From Algicoccus sp048820935 (lineage in GTDB: Bacteria > Pseudomonadota > Gammaproteobacteria > Burkholderiales > Burkholderiaceae_B): a stretch of 64,000 bases of DNA. Positions 17,423 to 27,575 of the stretch are shown one piece after another (within the stretch, counting starts at the first letter, position 1; each line of letters opens with the position of its first letter). The DNA is taken from the NCBI RefSeq assembly GCF_048820935.1, contig NZ_JBMERD010000004.1, forward strand, positions 1 through 64,000, in the 5' to 3' direction. The notes beneath the pieces are model-generated. The model was given only the letters and a program-made list of their open reading frames with translations. It had not been told where the DNA came from and did no database searches. The translations under genes and the position numbers were made by a program.

Positions 17423-20400
17423 TCAGGACTGCGTGACTTGGGTTTGCTCTGCAGTGGCAGGCTGACCGTCACGCGTTTCTTCCATCCAATCGATCTTGCG
17501 CATTTTGCGAACCACGACAAATTCATCGCGATTGGTACCGATGGTGCCGTAATAGTTAAATCCATAGCTGTACTGGGCATAACCACCAATCATGTGGGTC
17601 GGTTTCGTGACCACACGGGTGACCGAGTTATGAATACCGCCACGAATTTTGGTGGTTTCGGCCCCCGGTGTATTGATGGTTTTTTCCTGTGAGTGATACA
17701 TCATCACCATGCCAGGCAATACCCGCTGACTGACAACCGCACGAGCGGCAATCGCCCCGTTGGTATTAAAGAGTTCGATCCAGTCGTTGTCTTCAATCCC
17801 AGCCTGACGCGCATCGTCTTCGCTCAACCAGACGACTTGTCCGCCTCGGTTCAGTGTGAGCATGTGCAGGTTGTCACCATAGGTGGAGTGAATCCCCCAT
17901 TTCTGGTGTGGCGTGATGAAGTTCAGCAGGATTTCCGGATTGCCATTGGGTTTGGCTTCATGAATGCCTTGCGTGGCTTTCAAGTCAACCGGTGGACGAT
18001 AGGTGCTAAAGCCCTCACCAAATGCAATCATCCAGTCGTGATCTTGGTAGAACTGCTGGCGTCCGGTCAGCGTGCGCCATGGAATGAACTCATGGACGTT
18101 GGTATAACCCGCGTTGTAGCTGACTTTCTCGCTTTCCAGACCACTCCAGGTGGGTGAGCTGATGATTTTGCGAGGTTGTGCCTGAATGTCACGGAAACGA
18201 ATTTTTTCATCTTCGCGATGGATGGCCAAATGCGTGTGATCGCGCCCAGTGACTTTGCTTAAGGCGTCCCAAGCTTTGACGGCCACATGACCGTTGGTTT
18301 CAGGCGCCAGATGCAGAATCACTTCGCAAGCATCAATGTCACTGACAATTTGTGGCATGCCTTTGGTGGGGCCATCTTCGCGCGTGACACCGTTCAACTG
18401 TCCAAGCTCAGTGACTTCGGTTTCGGTGTTCCAGGCAATGCCTTTGCCACCATTGCCGATTTCTTTCATCAAGGGGCCTAAGGCGATGAAGTGCTTGTAC
18501 AGATTGGGGTAATCACGATTGACGACCGTGATCTGTGGGGCGGTTTTGCCTGGGATTAGTTCCACATCGCCTTTTTTCCAGTCTTTGACACCAAAGGGTT
18601 GTGCAATTTCTTGCGGTGTGTCGTGCATGAGTGGTGTGAGCACAATGTCTTTTTCGACACCGAGGTGACCCACACACACTTCACTAAAGGCTTTGGCCAG
18701 ACCTTTGTAAATCTCCCAGTCAGAACGTGATTCAAACACGGGATCTACGGCAGTGGACAACGGGTGAATGAAGGGGTGCATGTCACTGGTGTTGAGGTCG
18801 TTTTTCTCATACCAGCTTGCCGTGGGCAGCACGATGTCGGAATACAAGCAGGTGGTGGACATTCTGAAGTCGAGTGTCACCAACAAGTCGAGCTTGCCTT
18901 CAGGCGCTTGGCTGTGCCACTTCACCTCATTGGGTCGCGCATCGTCTGCACCCAAGTCTTTGCCTTGGACGCCGTGGGATGTGCCCAGCAGGTGTTTACA
19001 GAAGTATTCGTGACCCTTACCGCTTGAACCCAGCAAGTTAGAGCGCCAGACCAGCATGTTGCGTGGCCAGTTTTTTGGATCATCCGGATCTTCACAGCTC
19101 ATTTGCAAGCTGCCGTTGCGCAGTGCGTCCACCACATAGTCTTTGGGATCTTTGTTGGCGGTTTGTGCCTGCACAGACAGAGCGATGGGGTTTTCTTTGA
19201 GCTGAGGGGCACTAGGTAACCAGCCCATGCGTTCGGCACGCACGTTGTAATCGATCATGCTGCCGCTGTATTGATTGACATCAGCCAGCGGTGACAAGAT
19301 TTCAGACATGTCGAGTTTTTCATAGCGCCACTGATCAGTGTGTGCGTAGAAAAAGCTGGTGCTGTTCATCTGACGCGGTGGGCGAATCCAGTCTAGTGCA
19401 AATGCCAGTGCAGTCCAGCCGGTTTGTGGGCGCAGTTTCTCTTGACCCACGTAGTGAGACCAGCCACCGCCGCTTTGACCGATACAGCCACACATCATGA
19501 GGAGGTTAATGACACCTCGGTAGCTCATGTCGCAGTGATACCAGTGGTTCATCCCAGCGCCGATGATAATCATGGAGCGACCATTGGTCTTGTCAGCATT
19601 GTCTGCAAATTCACGTGCGACTTGGATGACTTGATCGCGAGGCACACCGGTGATGCTTTCTTGCCAGGCCGGGGTGTAAGGGGCGTTGTCGTCGTAGGAC
19701 TTAGCGCCACTACCAAAACCGCGGTCAATGCCATATTGCGCAACTTGCAAGTCAAACACGGTGGCGACCAGCACGGATTCGCCATTACTCAATGTGATGC
19801 GCGTGGCGGGTACTTTGGCACGGTTGATGTCGCCTTGTGCGGGGTTATGGGTGAAGTGGGGTGTTTCCTGACCCCCAAAGTATGGGAAACCAACGTCCAC
19901 GATTTCGTGTGCCTGTTCACCATCTTCCACGATCGACAGTTTCAAGCGTGCTTCGGTTTGTGTAGCGGCATCGAGTGGCTCGAGGTTCCAGCCAGATTGA
20001 GTGCCCTCACCATGAGGCTCCCAGCGGAAACCCACAGAACCGTTGGGGACGACGATCTTGCCTTGTGTATCAAACGCAAGGGTTTTCCATTCAGCGTGAT
20101 GGGCCTGATTTAGGTTGTCTGCCAGGTCACTGGCTCGCACATAACGGTCTGGCACTTGAATGACTTGACCATCGTCGAGTGTTTTTTCTTTGAGCAACAA
20201 GAGCATGGGCAGATCGGTAAACCGTCTGGCGTAGTCATCGAAGTAAGTGCTTCGGGTGCGACCATCTTGTGGGAAGTAAAACTCGCGCAGCGCGACGTGT
20301 CCCATGGCCATGGCCAATGCGGAGTCTGTCCCTTGTTTGGCATGCAGCCACATGTCTGAGAGCTTGGCGACTTCAGAGAAGTCCGGTGTGATGGCAACTG

Positions 20401-21232
20401 TTTTAGTGCCTTTGTAGCGAACTTCAGTAAAGAAGTGGGCATCGGGGGTTCGTGTTTGTGGCACGTTCGAGCCCCAAGCGATGATGTAGCCACTGTTGTA
20501 CCAGTCAGCGGATTCAGGCACGTCTGTTTGTTCACCCCAAACCTGTGGGCTAGAGGGTGGCAAATCGCAATACCAGTCATAAAAGCTCAGACAAACGCCG
20601 CCCAGTAATGAGAGATAGCGGCTGCCTGCGGCATAACTAACCATCGACATGGCTGGAATGGGCGAGAAACCCACGACGCGATCGGGTCCGTACTGTTTGA
20701 CGGTGTAGACGTTGGCGGCGGCAATTAATTCGTTGACCTCATCCCAGGTGCTGCGCACAAAACCACCCATGCCACGCACTTGTTGGTAGTCTTTGCGAGC
20801 TTCTTGATCTTCAACGATCAGTGCCCAGGCATCGACGGGCGTTTTAGCGACTTTGAGCGCGGCACGCCAGCGTTTGAGTAAGCGCGCCCGAATCATTGGA
20901 TATTTGACGCGGTTGGCACTGTAAAGGTACCAAGAGTAGGAGGCGCCTCGGGCGCAGCCCCGTGGTTCATGGTTGGGCATGTCCCAGCGTGTGCGCGGAT
21001 AGTCGGTTTGCTGAGTCTCCCAAGTGATGATGCCACCCTTGACATAGATCTTCCAAGAACAGGAGCCTGTGCAGTTCACGCCGTGCGTACTGCGCACGAT
21101 CTTGTCGTGTGCCCAGCGGTTGCGGTAAGCATCCTCCCAGGTGCGGTCTTCATTGGTGACCTGTCCATGCCCATCAGAAAACGACGCTTTGGGCGATGAA
21201 AAGTGGGTCAGCCGATCCAGAAAATGACTCAT
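17423..21232 (-). CDS. narG: Respiratory nitrate reductase alpha subunit
   Basis: Catalytic subunit, 1269 residues, which carries bis-MGD molybdenum and one Fe-S cluster and reduces nitrate to nitrite on the cytoplasmic face. The N-terminal cluster motif HGVNCTGSCSWKIYV begins near residue 50; its first ligand is His, as in membrane-bound Nar. CARGASYSWYLYSANRVKYP follows. The Mo-ligand region GSNVPQTRTPDAHFF is intact. No twin-arginine signal occurs, fitting the cytoplasmic orientation. It is preceded by a 154-base leader after narK2 and has no internal stop. Confidence 0.98.
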   Translation of the reverse strand: MSHFLDRLTHFSSPKASFSDGHGQVTNEDRTWEDAYRNRWAHDKIVRSTHGVNCTGSCSWKIYVKGGIITWETQQTDYPRTRWDMPNHEPRGCARGASYSWYLYSANRVKYPMIRARLLKRWRAALKVAKTPVDAWALIVEDQEARKDYQQVRGMGGFVRSTWDEVNELIAAANVYTVKQYGPDRVVGFSPIPAMSMVSYAAGSRYLSLLGGVCLSFYDWYCDLPPSSPQVWGEQTDVPESADWYNSGYIIAWGSNVPQTRTPDAHFFTEVRYKGTKTVAITPDFSEVAKLSDMWLHAKQGTDSALAMAMGHVALREFYFPQDGRTRSTYFDDYARRFTDLPMLLLLKEKTLDDGQVIQVPDRYVRASDLADNLNQAHHAEWKTLAFDTQGKIVVPNGSVGFRWEPHGEGTQSGWNLEPLDAATQTEARLKLSIVEDGEQAHEIVDVGFPYFGGQETPHFTHNPAQGDINRAKVPATRITLSNGESVLVATVFDLQVAQYGIDRGFGSGAKSYDDNAPYTPAWQESITGVPRDQVIQVAREFADNADKTNGRSMIIIGAGMNHWYHCDMSYRGVINLLMMCGCIGQSGGGWSHYVGQEKLRPQTGWTALAFALDWIRPPRQMNSTSFFYAHTDQWRYEKLDMSEILSPLADVNQYSGSMIDYNVRAERMGWLPSAPQLKENPIALSVQAQTANKDPKDYVVDALRNGSLQMSCEDPDDPKNWPRNMLVWRSNLLGSSGKGHEYFCKHLLGTSHGVQGKDLGADDARPNEVKWHSQAPEGKLDLLVTLDFRMSTTCLYSDIVLPTASWYEKNDLNTSDMHPFIHPLSTAVDPVFESRSDWEIYKGLAKAFSEVCVGHLGVEKDIVLTPLMHDTPQEIAQPFGVKDWKKGDVELIPGKTAPQITVVNRDYPNLYKHFIALGPLMKEIGNGGKGIAWNTETEVTELGQLNGVTREDGPTKGMPQIVSDIDACEVILHLAPETNGHVAVKAWDALSKVTGRDHTHLAIHREDEKIRFRDIQAQPRKIISSPTWSGLESEKVSYNAGYTNVHEFIPWRTLTGRQQFYQDHDWMIAFGEGFSTYRPPVDLKATQGIHEAKPNGNPEILLNFITPHQKWGIHSTYGDNLHMLTLNRGGQVVWLSEDDARQAGIEDNDWIELFNTNGAIAARAVVSQRVLPGMVMMYHSQEKTINTPGAETTKIRGGIHNSVTRVVTKPTHMIGGYAQYSYGFNYYGTIGTNRDEFVVVRKMRKIDWMEETRDGQPATAEQTQVTQS

Positions 21233-21386
21233 AGTTGTTTCTCCATACGAGCGGATAATGCGCTGATGTGTTGTCTATTACAAATCTTAGGGTGGTGCCT
21301 TGGATTTGCCTATACGTCAAAGGCATAGTGCAAACTCCGAATGGATAGGGACCACCCCCTCCTTTTGGACTAGGCCAGTTAAAAAG

Positions 21387-22772
21387 TCAGCAGGGCATGG
21401 GGGCATGACGGCGTGAGTACCACCACCAGGTCACGAGCATGCAACTGACGTAAAAAGCCACAAACACCCAAAGTGCGGCATGGGGGGTGCCTGTGATATC
21501 GATCGATGTACCAAAGGTTTTAGGGATAAAAAAACCGCCATAAGCGCCCATTGCCCCAGAAAACCCAAGAACGGCAGCGGCTTCTTTACTGCCATCGGCC
21601 ATGGCGCGACGCTGAGACTCTTCATCTTTAGCGGCCGCTTGCTGACGTTCTTGCAAGAAGATCACCGGAATCATGCGAAAGGTTGAGCCGTTGCCAATAC
21701 CAGAGAGTGCAAAAAGCAGGATAAACATGGCCAGAAAGCCTGGGAAGCTGCCTGCAGAATTCGTGTCTGGTAAGAAGTACATGACGCCTAACACGGTCAG
21801 AATCATGAGCAGGAACGTCCAGAAGGTCACGCGTGCACCGCCCAGTTTGTCAGAGATCCAGCCGCCGACTGGGCGCAAAGCTGCACCGACTAAAGGGCCC
21901 AAAAAGGCATAGGTCACTGGGTTAATGTCTGGGAATTGAGATTGTGTCAGAAGCGCTAAACCTGCTGAGAATCCGATAAAGGAACCAAATGTGCCCAGAT
22001 ACAACCAGCACATGAGCCAGTTGTGCTTGCGCTTGAAAATAATGGCTTGTTCAGAAAACGAGGCTTTAGCATCGCTGATGTCATGCATACCAAACCAAGC
22101 AGCCAGCGTTGAAGCGACAATGAAAGGCACCCAGACGAAGCCCGCGTTCTGCAGCCAGATCGTGTTGGTGGATCCATCGGCACCTGTCGTGGTGAAGCCT
22201 TCCCCGCCCAGTGCGCCAAACATACCAATCGAGATGACTAGGGGGGTGACAAATTGAACCAGAGAGACGCCGAGATTACCGATGCCCGCATTCATGCCGG
22301 TGGCAAACCCTTTGCTCTTTTTAGGGAAGAAAAAGCTGATGTTGGCCATGGAGGAGCTAAAGTTCGCACCTCCAAAACCACACAACAGGGCCAGAATCAG
22401 CAAAATGGGGTAGCTCGTGCTTGGGTCGCGCAGCGCAAAACCCATGCCTAGTGCGGGGATCAACAAGCTTGCAGTGGAAATGGCGGTCCAGCGACGTCCA
22501 CCAAAGATTGGTACCAGAAAAGAGTAGAAGATTCTAAGCGTGGCACCAGACAAAGCGGGCAGAGCAGTTAGCCAAAAAAGCTGGTTTTTTGTGAAATCAA
22601 ACCCTGCCATGGGCAGGCTCACCACGACGACGGACCACAGCATCCAGATGGCAAAGGCGAGCATGAGAGCCGGAATGGAAATCCATAGGTTTTGATAGGC
22701 AATGCGCTTGCCTTCTGTGTCCCAGAAGATTTTTTGCTCCGGTTCCCAACGAGTCAGTACGTAAGAAGACAT
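21387..22772 (-). CDS. narK2: Nitrate/nitrite transporter, NarK2 type
   Basis: Major-facilitator permease of 461 residues with twelve helices, of the larger type II NarK class usually acting as nitrate/nitrite antiporter. The nitrate signature is clear in GFGGANFSSSMANISFFFP followed by KGFATGMNAGIGNLGVS. The second signature lies near LLFALSGIGNGSTFRMIPVIF. It follows narK1 by 30 bases and precedes narG, exporting the nitrite made by NarGHI. Confidence 0.9.
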   Translation of the reverse strand: MSSYVLTRWEPEQKIFWDTEGKRIAYQNLWISIPALMLAFAIWMLWSVVVVSLPMAGFDFTKNQLFWLTALPALSGATLRIFYSFLVPIFGGRRWTAISTASLLIPALGMGFALRDPSTSYPILLILALLCGFGGANFSSSMANISFFFPKKSKGFATGMNAGIGNLGVSLVQFVTPLVISIGMFGALGGEGFTTTGADGSTNTIWLQNAGFVWVPFIVASTLAAWFGMHDISDAKASFSEQAIIFKRKHNWLMCWLYLGTFGSFIGFSAGLALLTQSQFPDINPVTYAFLGPLVGAALRPVGGWISDKLGGARVTFWTFLLMILTVLGVMYFLPDTNSAGSFPGFLAMFILLFALSGIGNGSTFRMIPVIFLQERQQAAAKDEESQRRAMADGSKEAAAVLGFSGAMGAYGGFFIPKTFGTSIDITGTPHAALWVFVAFYVSCMLVTWWWYSRRHAPMPC

Positions 22773-22802
22773 GAGGTACTCCAGAAGAATTCAATCAAAA
22801 AA

Positions 22803-24044
22803 TTAAGAAGACGCTTTTGATATCTGATCGCGACGGAAACTAAAGTGCATCCAGATCAAAGACACACAGACCGTGCCGTACAGCAACATGAAGCTCGACG
22901 AACGGATGCCTGTGATGTCGACCAATGCACCAAACATAATGGGCAGCACGAACCCGCCCAGACCCCCAGCGAGTCCAACGACCCCAGAGACCGCACCGAT
23001 GTTGTCAGGGAAATCGTCTGAAATAAATTTAAAAACCGAGGCCTTACCAATCGCCATGGCAATTCCCACGACAAACAACAATGCGGTAAAGATGGGCGCC
23101 GACAGGGCGATCGTGAAGGTTTTAGGTCCATCGATCGTGGTGATGGTGAAATCAGTTTGTGGATAGCTCAGTAAGAAAAAAGCGACCCAAGACACCCACA
23201 TCACCCACCAAGTGGTTTGATAAGCACCATAACGGTCAGAAATCCAGCCGCCCAATGCTCGCAACACACCGCCCGGTAAAGAAAACACGGCTGCGAGCAA
23301 AGCGGCCGTTTGAATGGTGAAACCGTACTCACCCACGTAATACTTGGTCATCCACAGGGCGAGTGCCACATAGCCACCAAAGACGACGGAGTAATACTGA
23401 CAATAGCGCCAGACACGTGGGTCTTTAAGCATTTTGAGCTGATCGCCCAATGAGGTTCCGCTACTGACCAAGTGGGCAGGGTTGGAGGCAGAAAAAAACC
23501 AGAACAAAACAGCTGTGATCAACATTGCCACGGCATAGACTTGCGGCACGATTGTCCAAGCACCCCCTGCTAAGACGATGAGTGCGGGTGCGACAAATTT
23601 AGTGACAGCCGATCCCGAGTTACCCGCCCCAAACACACCCATCGCCAAGCCTTGACGGTTTTTAGGGAACCAGCGTGCGACATAGGGGGTACCGACGGAG
23701 AATGAACCACCGGCCAAACCGACAAATAAACCCACCACCAGAAAATGCCAGTATTGTGTGGCATAGGACATGAGCCAGATTGGAATCACGGTACAGATCA
23801 TGAGCCAGAAAAACACGGGGCGACCGCCGTAACGGTCAGTCCAGATGCCTAAGGGCACACGCACGAGAGAGCCCGTGAGGACCGGCATTGCCGCGAGTAA
23901 TCCAAATTGGGTTTCGGTCAGATCCAGTTGCTCTTTGATCGGGATGCCGATCACGGCAAACATCATCCAGACCGCAAAACAGACCGTAAATGCGATCGTG
24001 CTCGATGTCAGGATCATGATGGGTTTGCGTAGTTGGGGCTCCAC
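22803..24044 (-). CDS. narK1: Nitrate transporter, NarK1 type
   Basis: Major-facilitator permease of 413 residues, type I NarK, which in characterised relatives is a proton-nitrate symporter used to start respiration. I chose GTG 24044 because GAGGAGACG stands about eight bases before it; a longer frame reaching 24128 is hydrophilic and has no site. The signature GLAGGSFSVGTPYVARWFP and KNRQGLAMGVFGAGNSGSA are intact. It is the first gene of the nar operon, divergent from mobB-narXL. Confidence 0.9.
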   Translation of the reverse strand: MEPQLRKPIMILTSSTIAFTVCFAVWMMFAVIGIPIKEQLDLTETQFGLLAAMPVLTGSLVRVPLGIWTDRYGGRPVFFWLMICTVIPIWLMSYATQYWHFLVVGLFVGLAGGSFSVGTPYVARWFPKNRQGLAMGVFGAGNSGSAVTKFVAPALIVLAGGAWTIVPQVYAVAMLITAVLFWFFSASNPAHLVSSGTSLGDQLKMLKDPRVWRYCQYYSVVFGGYVALALWMTKYYVGEYGFTIQTAALLAAVFSLPGGVLRALGGWISDRYGAYQTTWWVMWVSWVAFFLLSYPQTDFTITTIDGPKTFTIALSAPIFTALLFVVGIAMAIGKASVFKFISDDFPDNIGAVSGVVGLAGGLGGFVLPIMFGALVDITGIRSSSFMLLYGTVCVSLIWMHFSFRRDQISKASS

Positions 24045-24390
24045 GTTCGCGTCTCCTCGCAAGATCGGTCTTCGGGTGATAGTTGACGGAGTGCAGACCG
24101 AATCACACTCACAGAAAATCGTAAGCAAATTGATGAGGGCTGAACATTCTTCAATCGCGCAGGGTTTTGGCTTCGTTCGGAGTAACTGTCTCTAGTCCTT
24201 TTGGAGGAGAGGTTTCTTGTTGGAGGTTTGTTTTAAAACGGATTTTTATGTGTGTGGGAAAGGAGAAAGGGCTGCGTTTGATGATTAAAAACCCTGAATA
24301 CTCACTTGCTGAGTGTGTATATTGGTGTGATTTGAAGGACAATAGAGAAGGTCGTTCATCGTGAGCGAATCAGTTCGGCAGGTGCGAGTC
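24045..24390. promoter_or_regulatory. Divergent control region of nar and mob-narXL operons
   Basis: The 346 bases hold both promoters. For the rightward operon I see TATATT at 24318-24323 and, upstream, the FNR-like site described separately. Two heptamers match the NarL rule TACYYMT at six of seven positions: TACTCCG (minus strand, 24178-24184) and TACTCAC (plus strand, 24299-24305). The latter is the left arm of the inverted repeat ACTCA-N5-TGAGT (24300-24314). No perfect FNR site was found facing narK1. Confidence 0.45.
24278..24291 (+). promoter_or_regulatory. Imperfect FNR box before mobB-narXL
   Basis: TTGAT-GATT-AAAAA matches FNR at eight of ten positions, with the left half perfect. 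Its centre is roughly 42-46 bases before the start expected from TATATT (24318-24323), the usual place for class II activation. Weak as a sequence match, supported by position. Confidence 0.35.
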
Positions 24391-24912
24391 ATGAAAATAT
24401 TTGGAATTTCGGGTCATTCAGGTAGCGGTAAAACCACGCTCATTGAAGCGATGTTGCCGATTCTGAAAGCGGCCGGCGTACACACCAGCGTGATCAAACA
24501 CACGCATCATGACTTTGAGCTCGAGCCACCACACAAAGACAGCGCGCGATTTCGGCGCGCCGGTGCGCAGGAAGTGATGACGTGTAGCGCTTGGCGTTAT
24601 GCCATCGTGCGTGAGCTGGCTGGTGAGGCGATGCCGGATTTGAATTCGCAGATCGATCGGTTAGCACCCTGTGATTTGGTGCTGGTGGAAGGGTTTCATG
24701 CCGATCCTATCGCGCGTCTTGAGGTATTTCGGCCGGCTTTGGAACGTTCGCCTCGATGTTTAGATGACCCCAATCTGGTGGCGATGGCCAGTGATGAATC
24801 CTTTGAAAGCACTGTACCAATCTGGTCACTCAATGATCCGCAACAGATTGTGCACAATATCTGTGCCCATTTAGGATTGCCCATGAATTCAGGAGGTCGT
24901 GACCATGGCTGA
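24391..24912 (+). CDS. mobB: Molybdopterin-guanine dinucleotide biosynthesis adaptor protein
   Basis: GTP-binding MobB, 173 residues, which assists MobA in attaching GMP to molybdopterin. Walker A GHSGSGKTT lies at residues 8-16; SVIKHTHHDFE and DLVLVEGFH are family blocks. I prefer ATG 24391 (CAGGTG before it) to an in-frame GTG at 24361, because MKIFGISGHSG is the normal N-terminus. Its end overlaps narX. Confidence 0.9.
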   Translation: MKIFGISGHSGSGKTTLIEAMLPILKAAGVHTSVIKHTHHDFELEPPHKDSARFRRAGAQEVMTCSAWRYAIVRELAGEAMPDLNSQIDRLAPCDLVLVEGFHADPIARLEVFRPALERSPRCLDDPNLVAMASDESFESTVPIWSLNDPQQIVHNICAHLGLPMNSGGRDHG

Positions 24913-26890
24913 GACCGTGCATCCAACTGCGCCTGAATTGTCTAAAGACCGTCGTCGAGATGATGTCAGCCAATCCCCACCACCCCGTCCCAACAAAGAT
25001 CGGCTCGGCAAGCGTTTGGTGGTGCTGACGATGGCGGCCTTGTTGTTTGGATTGACGATGGTGTTTGGCACTTTATGGCTGTCTTGGACACTGGAAGGTG
25101 CCGCCGCGGCCATTAATGATGCGGGTAGCTTGCGCATGCAATCGACGCGTTTAGCACTGACGTTAAGTCAAGGTGAAGCGAGCCGTCATCGGATTCCGGC
25201 TTTGATTTCACAGGTCGACGACACCTTGAATAATTTAAGTCATGGCGTGCCATCACGACCTTTGCGCCTGCCGTCCAATGTGGCGGCACAAACCGAATTG
25301 GTTCGGGTACAAGGGATCTGGCATGATCAACTGCGTCCTGCAGCACTGGGTTTTTACGAAGGCTCGATGTCATTGGCACGTGCCCAACAAGCGTATGAAA
25401 TTGCACTTAAAACGTTTGTATCGGACACCAATCGTTTAGTCGGTTTAGTTGAGCAACAAAACGCCCGAGATACCTTTTTATTAAGGGCGTCACAATTCGG
25501 TTTGGTGGCCTTGATGCTGGCCGGTGCTGTCGCCATTATTTTCTTTTTATATGCTTGGGTGATCCGACCCATCGAAGCGTTGCGCCAAGGGGTGACGGAA
25601 ATGGCAGCACGTAACTTCACGTATCGCGTGCCGGTCGAAAGTACGGATGAGATCGGTGAGCTTGCCATGGGCTTTAACGACATGGCTGCTCAACTACGTG
25701 AACAATATCGAGAGCTTGAGGATCGGGTTCGTGTCAAAACTGAGCTTTATGCCCGACAAAACAAAGAGCTTTCGACACTTTACGAATTTTCTGCCTACCT
25801 AAGTCGTTCAGGTGACATTCGCAAGAAAAGCGAAGGTTTTTTGTCGCGCGTGATCACCTACTTTGGTGCTGATGGCGGCTCAGTTCGGATGTTGGAGCCC
25901 AGAACTCGCAGTTTGCGTCTGACGGTACATCAAGGCTTGTCGACCACTTTGGTGGAGCAAGAAGAGTGTATGTTCGTGAATCAATGCTTGTGCGGTCAGG
26001 CTGCTGGTGCCCGTGAAACACGGATTCATGACTTCAGAGAGCCTTCTCATACCTATGTCATTCCCTGTCAGCAAGAAGGATTTGGGTCATTGGCCGTGGG
26101 GCAGATTCGATATGCCGATCAGCAATTGGGTATTTTGACGTTGCATTTTCAGGTGCCACGACGCTTTAGTGAAGAAGATCGGCGTTTACTCGATACGCTG
26201 GGGCAGCACTTTGGGGTTGCCATTGAAAACCATCGTCTGCTGGAGCGCACGAAAGAACTGGCGATTGCCCAAGAACGTAACTTAGTGGCACAAGGCCTGC
26301 ATGATTCGATTGCTCAAGGACTGAACTTCTTAAAAATGCAGGTTCGGATGTTGAGAGACTCCCTAGATCGACAGGATCAAACGGAGGTCAATCAAATCAT
26401 GCCTTTGCTTGAGGTCGGCATTAAAGAGAGCTATGACGATGTACGTGAGTTGCTCACGAACTTTCGGATGAAGTCGCCCGAAGGCGACATCGTCATGGCA
26501 CTTGAAGCGGCTGTGCAACGGTTTGAAACGCAAACTGGCATCACGGTGCAGTTGAATGTCGATAACGCAGGGCCCGTGTTGACGCCCGAACAGCAACTAC
26601 AGGTGCTGTTTGTAGTGCAAGAAGCGCTGTCAAACGTGCGTAAACATGCGCATGCAACAACTGTTCAGATTGATTTGAGAAATCATGAGGATTTTGAAAT
26701 TCAGGTCTGTGATAATGGTCGGGGATTTGATTCTAGAAAAGTAGATTTTGATCATGAGCAGCATGTGGGGTTACATATTATGCAAGAACGCGCCAGCCGG
26801 TTGGGGGCGCAATTAAATGTGGCTTCAGGGCCAGAGACCGGAACCTGTGTCACCTTGTTGCTGAGTAAAGCTCAGCGCGTTGTGGCCTGA
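24905..26890 (+). CDS. narX: Nitrate/nitrite sensor histidine kinase
   Basis: Membrane sensor that autophosphorylates in response to nitrate and controls NarL; 661 residues. The first membrane helix is near 38-60, then the ligand-binding P-box INDAGSLRMQSTRLAL. The second helix ends AWVIRPIEALRQG and leads into HAMP. A GAF-like linker with the Cys cluster ECMFVNQCLCGQ follows, then the HisKA_3 box QGLHDSIAQGLNFLKMQ and ATPase motif VCDNGRGFD. ATG 24905 is favoured by AGGAGG eight bases upstream. It overlaps the mobB end. Confidence 0.95.
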   Translation: MAETVHPTAPELSKDRRRDDVSQSPPPRPNKDRLGKRLVVLTMAALLFGLTMVFGTLWLSWTLEGAAAAINDAGSLRMQSTRLALTLSQGEASRHRIPALISQVDDTLNNLSHGVPSRPLRLPSNVAAQTELVRVQGIWHDQLRPAALGFYEGSMSLARAQQAYEIALKTFVSDTNRLVGLVEQQNARDTFLLRASQFGLVALMLAGAVAIIFFLYAWVIRPIEALRQGVTEMAARNFTYRVPVESTDEIGELAMGFNDMAAQLREQYRELEDRVRVKTELYARQNKELSTLYEFSAYLSRSGDIRKKSEGFLSRVITYFGADGGSVRMLEPRTRSLRLTVHQGLSTTLVEQEECMFVNQCLCGQAAGARETRIHDFREPSHTYVIPCQQEGFGSLAVGQIRYADQQLGILTLHFQVPRRFSEEDRRLLDTLGQHFGVAIENHRLLERTKELAIAQERNLVAQGLHDSIAQGLNFLKMQVRMLRDSLDRQDQTEVNQIMPLLEVGIKESYDDVRELLTNFRMKSPEGDIVMALEAAVQRFETQTGITVQLNVDNAGPVLTPEQQLQVLFVVQEALSNVRKHAHATTVQIDLRNHEDFEIQVCDNGRGFDSRKVDFDHEQHVGLHIMQERASRLGAQLNVASGPETGTCVTLLLSKAQRVVA

Positions 26891-26897
26891 GGTCAAT

Positions 26898-27575
26898 ATG
26901 GTTCAGAAAACAACTCAAAACCAAGATGCCATTCGAATTCTTTTGATTGATGACCATGCCCTGTTTCGGGGTGGGGTCAGGGCACTGTTAAAGCGCCACG
27001 AGGACATGGAGGTTGTAGGCGAGTCGCCTGATGCGTTAGATGGTATTAAGCGAGTCAAAGCCCTTAAGCCCGATGTGGTGTTGCTGGATCTGCATATGCC
27101 AGGTATGTCAGGGCTTGGTGCGCTGAAGCTTTTACGCCAAGATTTACCGGATTTACGGATCATTATGTTGACTGTCTCCGAAGACAGTGATGATTTAGCG
27201 CAGGCACTTTATTCGGGTGCCGATGGTTATTTACTCAAAAACGTCGATGCGCAAGATTTGGTTGAAGCGATTCGCAAGGTGAGGGCAGGGGAATCGGTTG
27301 TGTCTCCCGAGATGACGGCCAAACTGGTTCAAACCTTGCGACGTGGCCCCGACAAGATTGATGACACTTTAGAAAAGCTCACAGCTCGAGAACGTGATGT
27401 TTTAGGGGAATTGGCCTCAGGTGCCAGTAACAAAGAAATTGCACGCACGTTAGATCTGGCCGAAAGCACCGTCAAAATTCATTTGCAAAGCGTGCTCAGA
27501 AAATTAAAGCTCAATAACCGTGTGCAAGCTGCGATTTATGCGGTTGAGCATGGTTTGGGGGGATCCTCACAATGA
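26898..27575 (+). CDS. narL: Nitrate response regulator, LuxR/NarL family
   Basis: Response regulator of 225 residues. The receiver has the acidic pair Asp18/Asp19, phospho-acceptor Asp64 in VLLDLHMPGMSG, a switch Thr in MLTVSED and Lys in YLLKNVD. The C-terminal LuxR-type helix-turn-helix contains LTARERDVLGELASGASNKEIA and STVKIHLQSVLRKL. ATG 26898 follows TGAGGT; the longer frame from 26880 is less likely. It is the partner of NarX and is expected to act on the nar promoter. Confidence 0.95.
   Translation: MVQKTTQNQDAIRILLIDDHALFRGGVRALLKRHEDMEVVGESPDALDGIKRVKALKPDVVLLDLHMPGMSGLGALKLLRQDLPDLRIIMLTVSEDSDDLAQALYSGADGYLLKNVDAQDLVEAIRKVRAGESVVSPEMTAKLVQTLRRGPDKIDDTLEKLTARERDVLGELASGASNKEIARTLDLAESTVKIHLQSVLRKLKLNNRVQAAIYAVEHGLGGSSQ

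Noticed and set aside
19424..20113. A 229-codon open frame on the plus strand inside narG
   Set aside because: It is antisense to strongly conserved narG sequence, has no ribosome site and no recognisable protein features; long antisense frames are common opposite such genes.
21233..21386. GGGTGGT/ACCACCC inverted repeat in the narK2-narG leader as a riboswitch
   Set aside because: The loop is about 60 bases and no further pairing or known aptamer pattern was found; the molybdenum-cofactor RNA motif was not recognisable.
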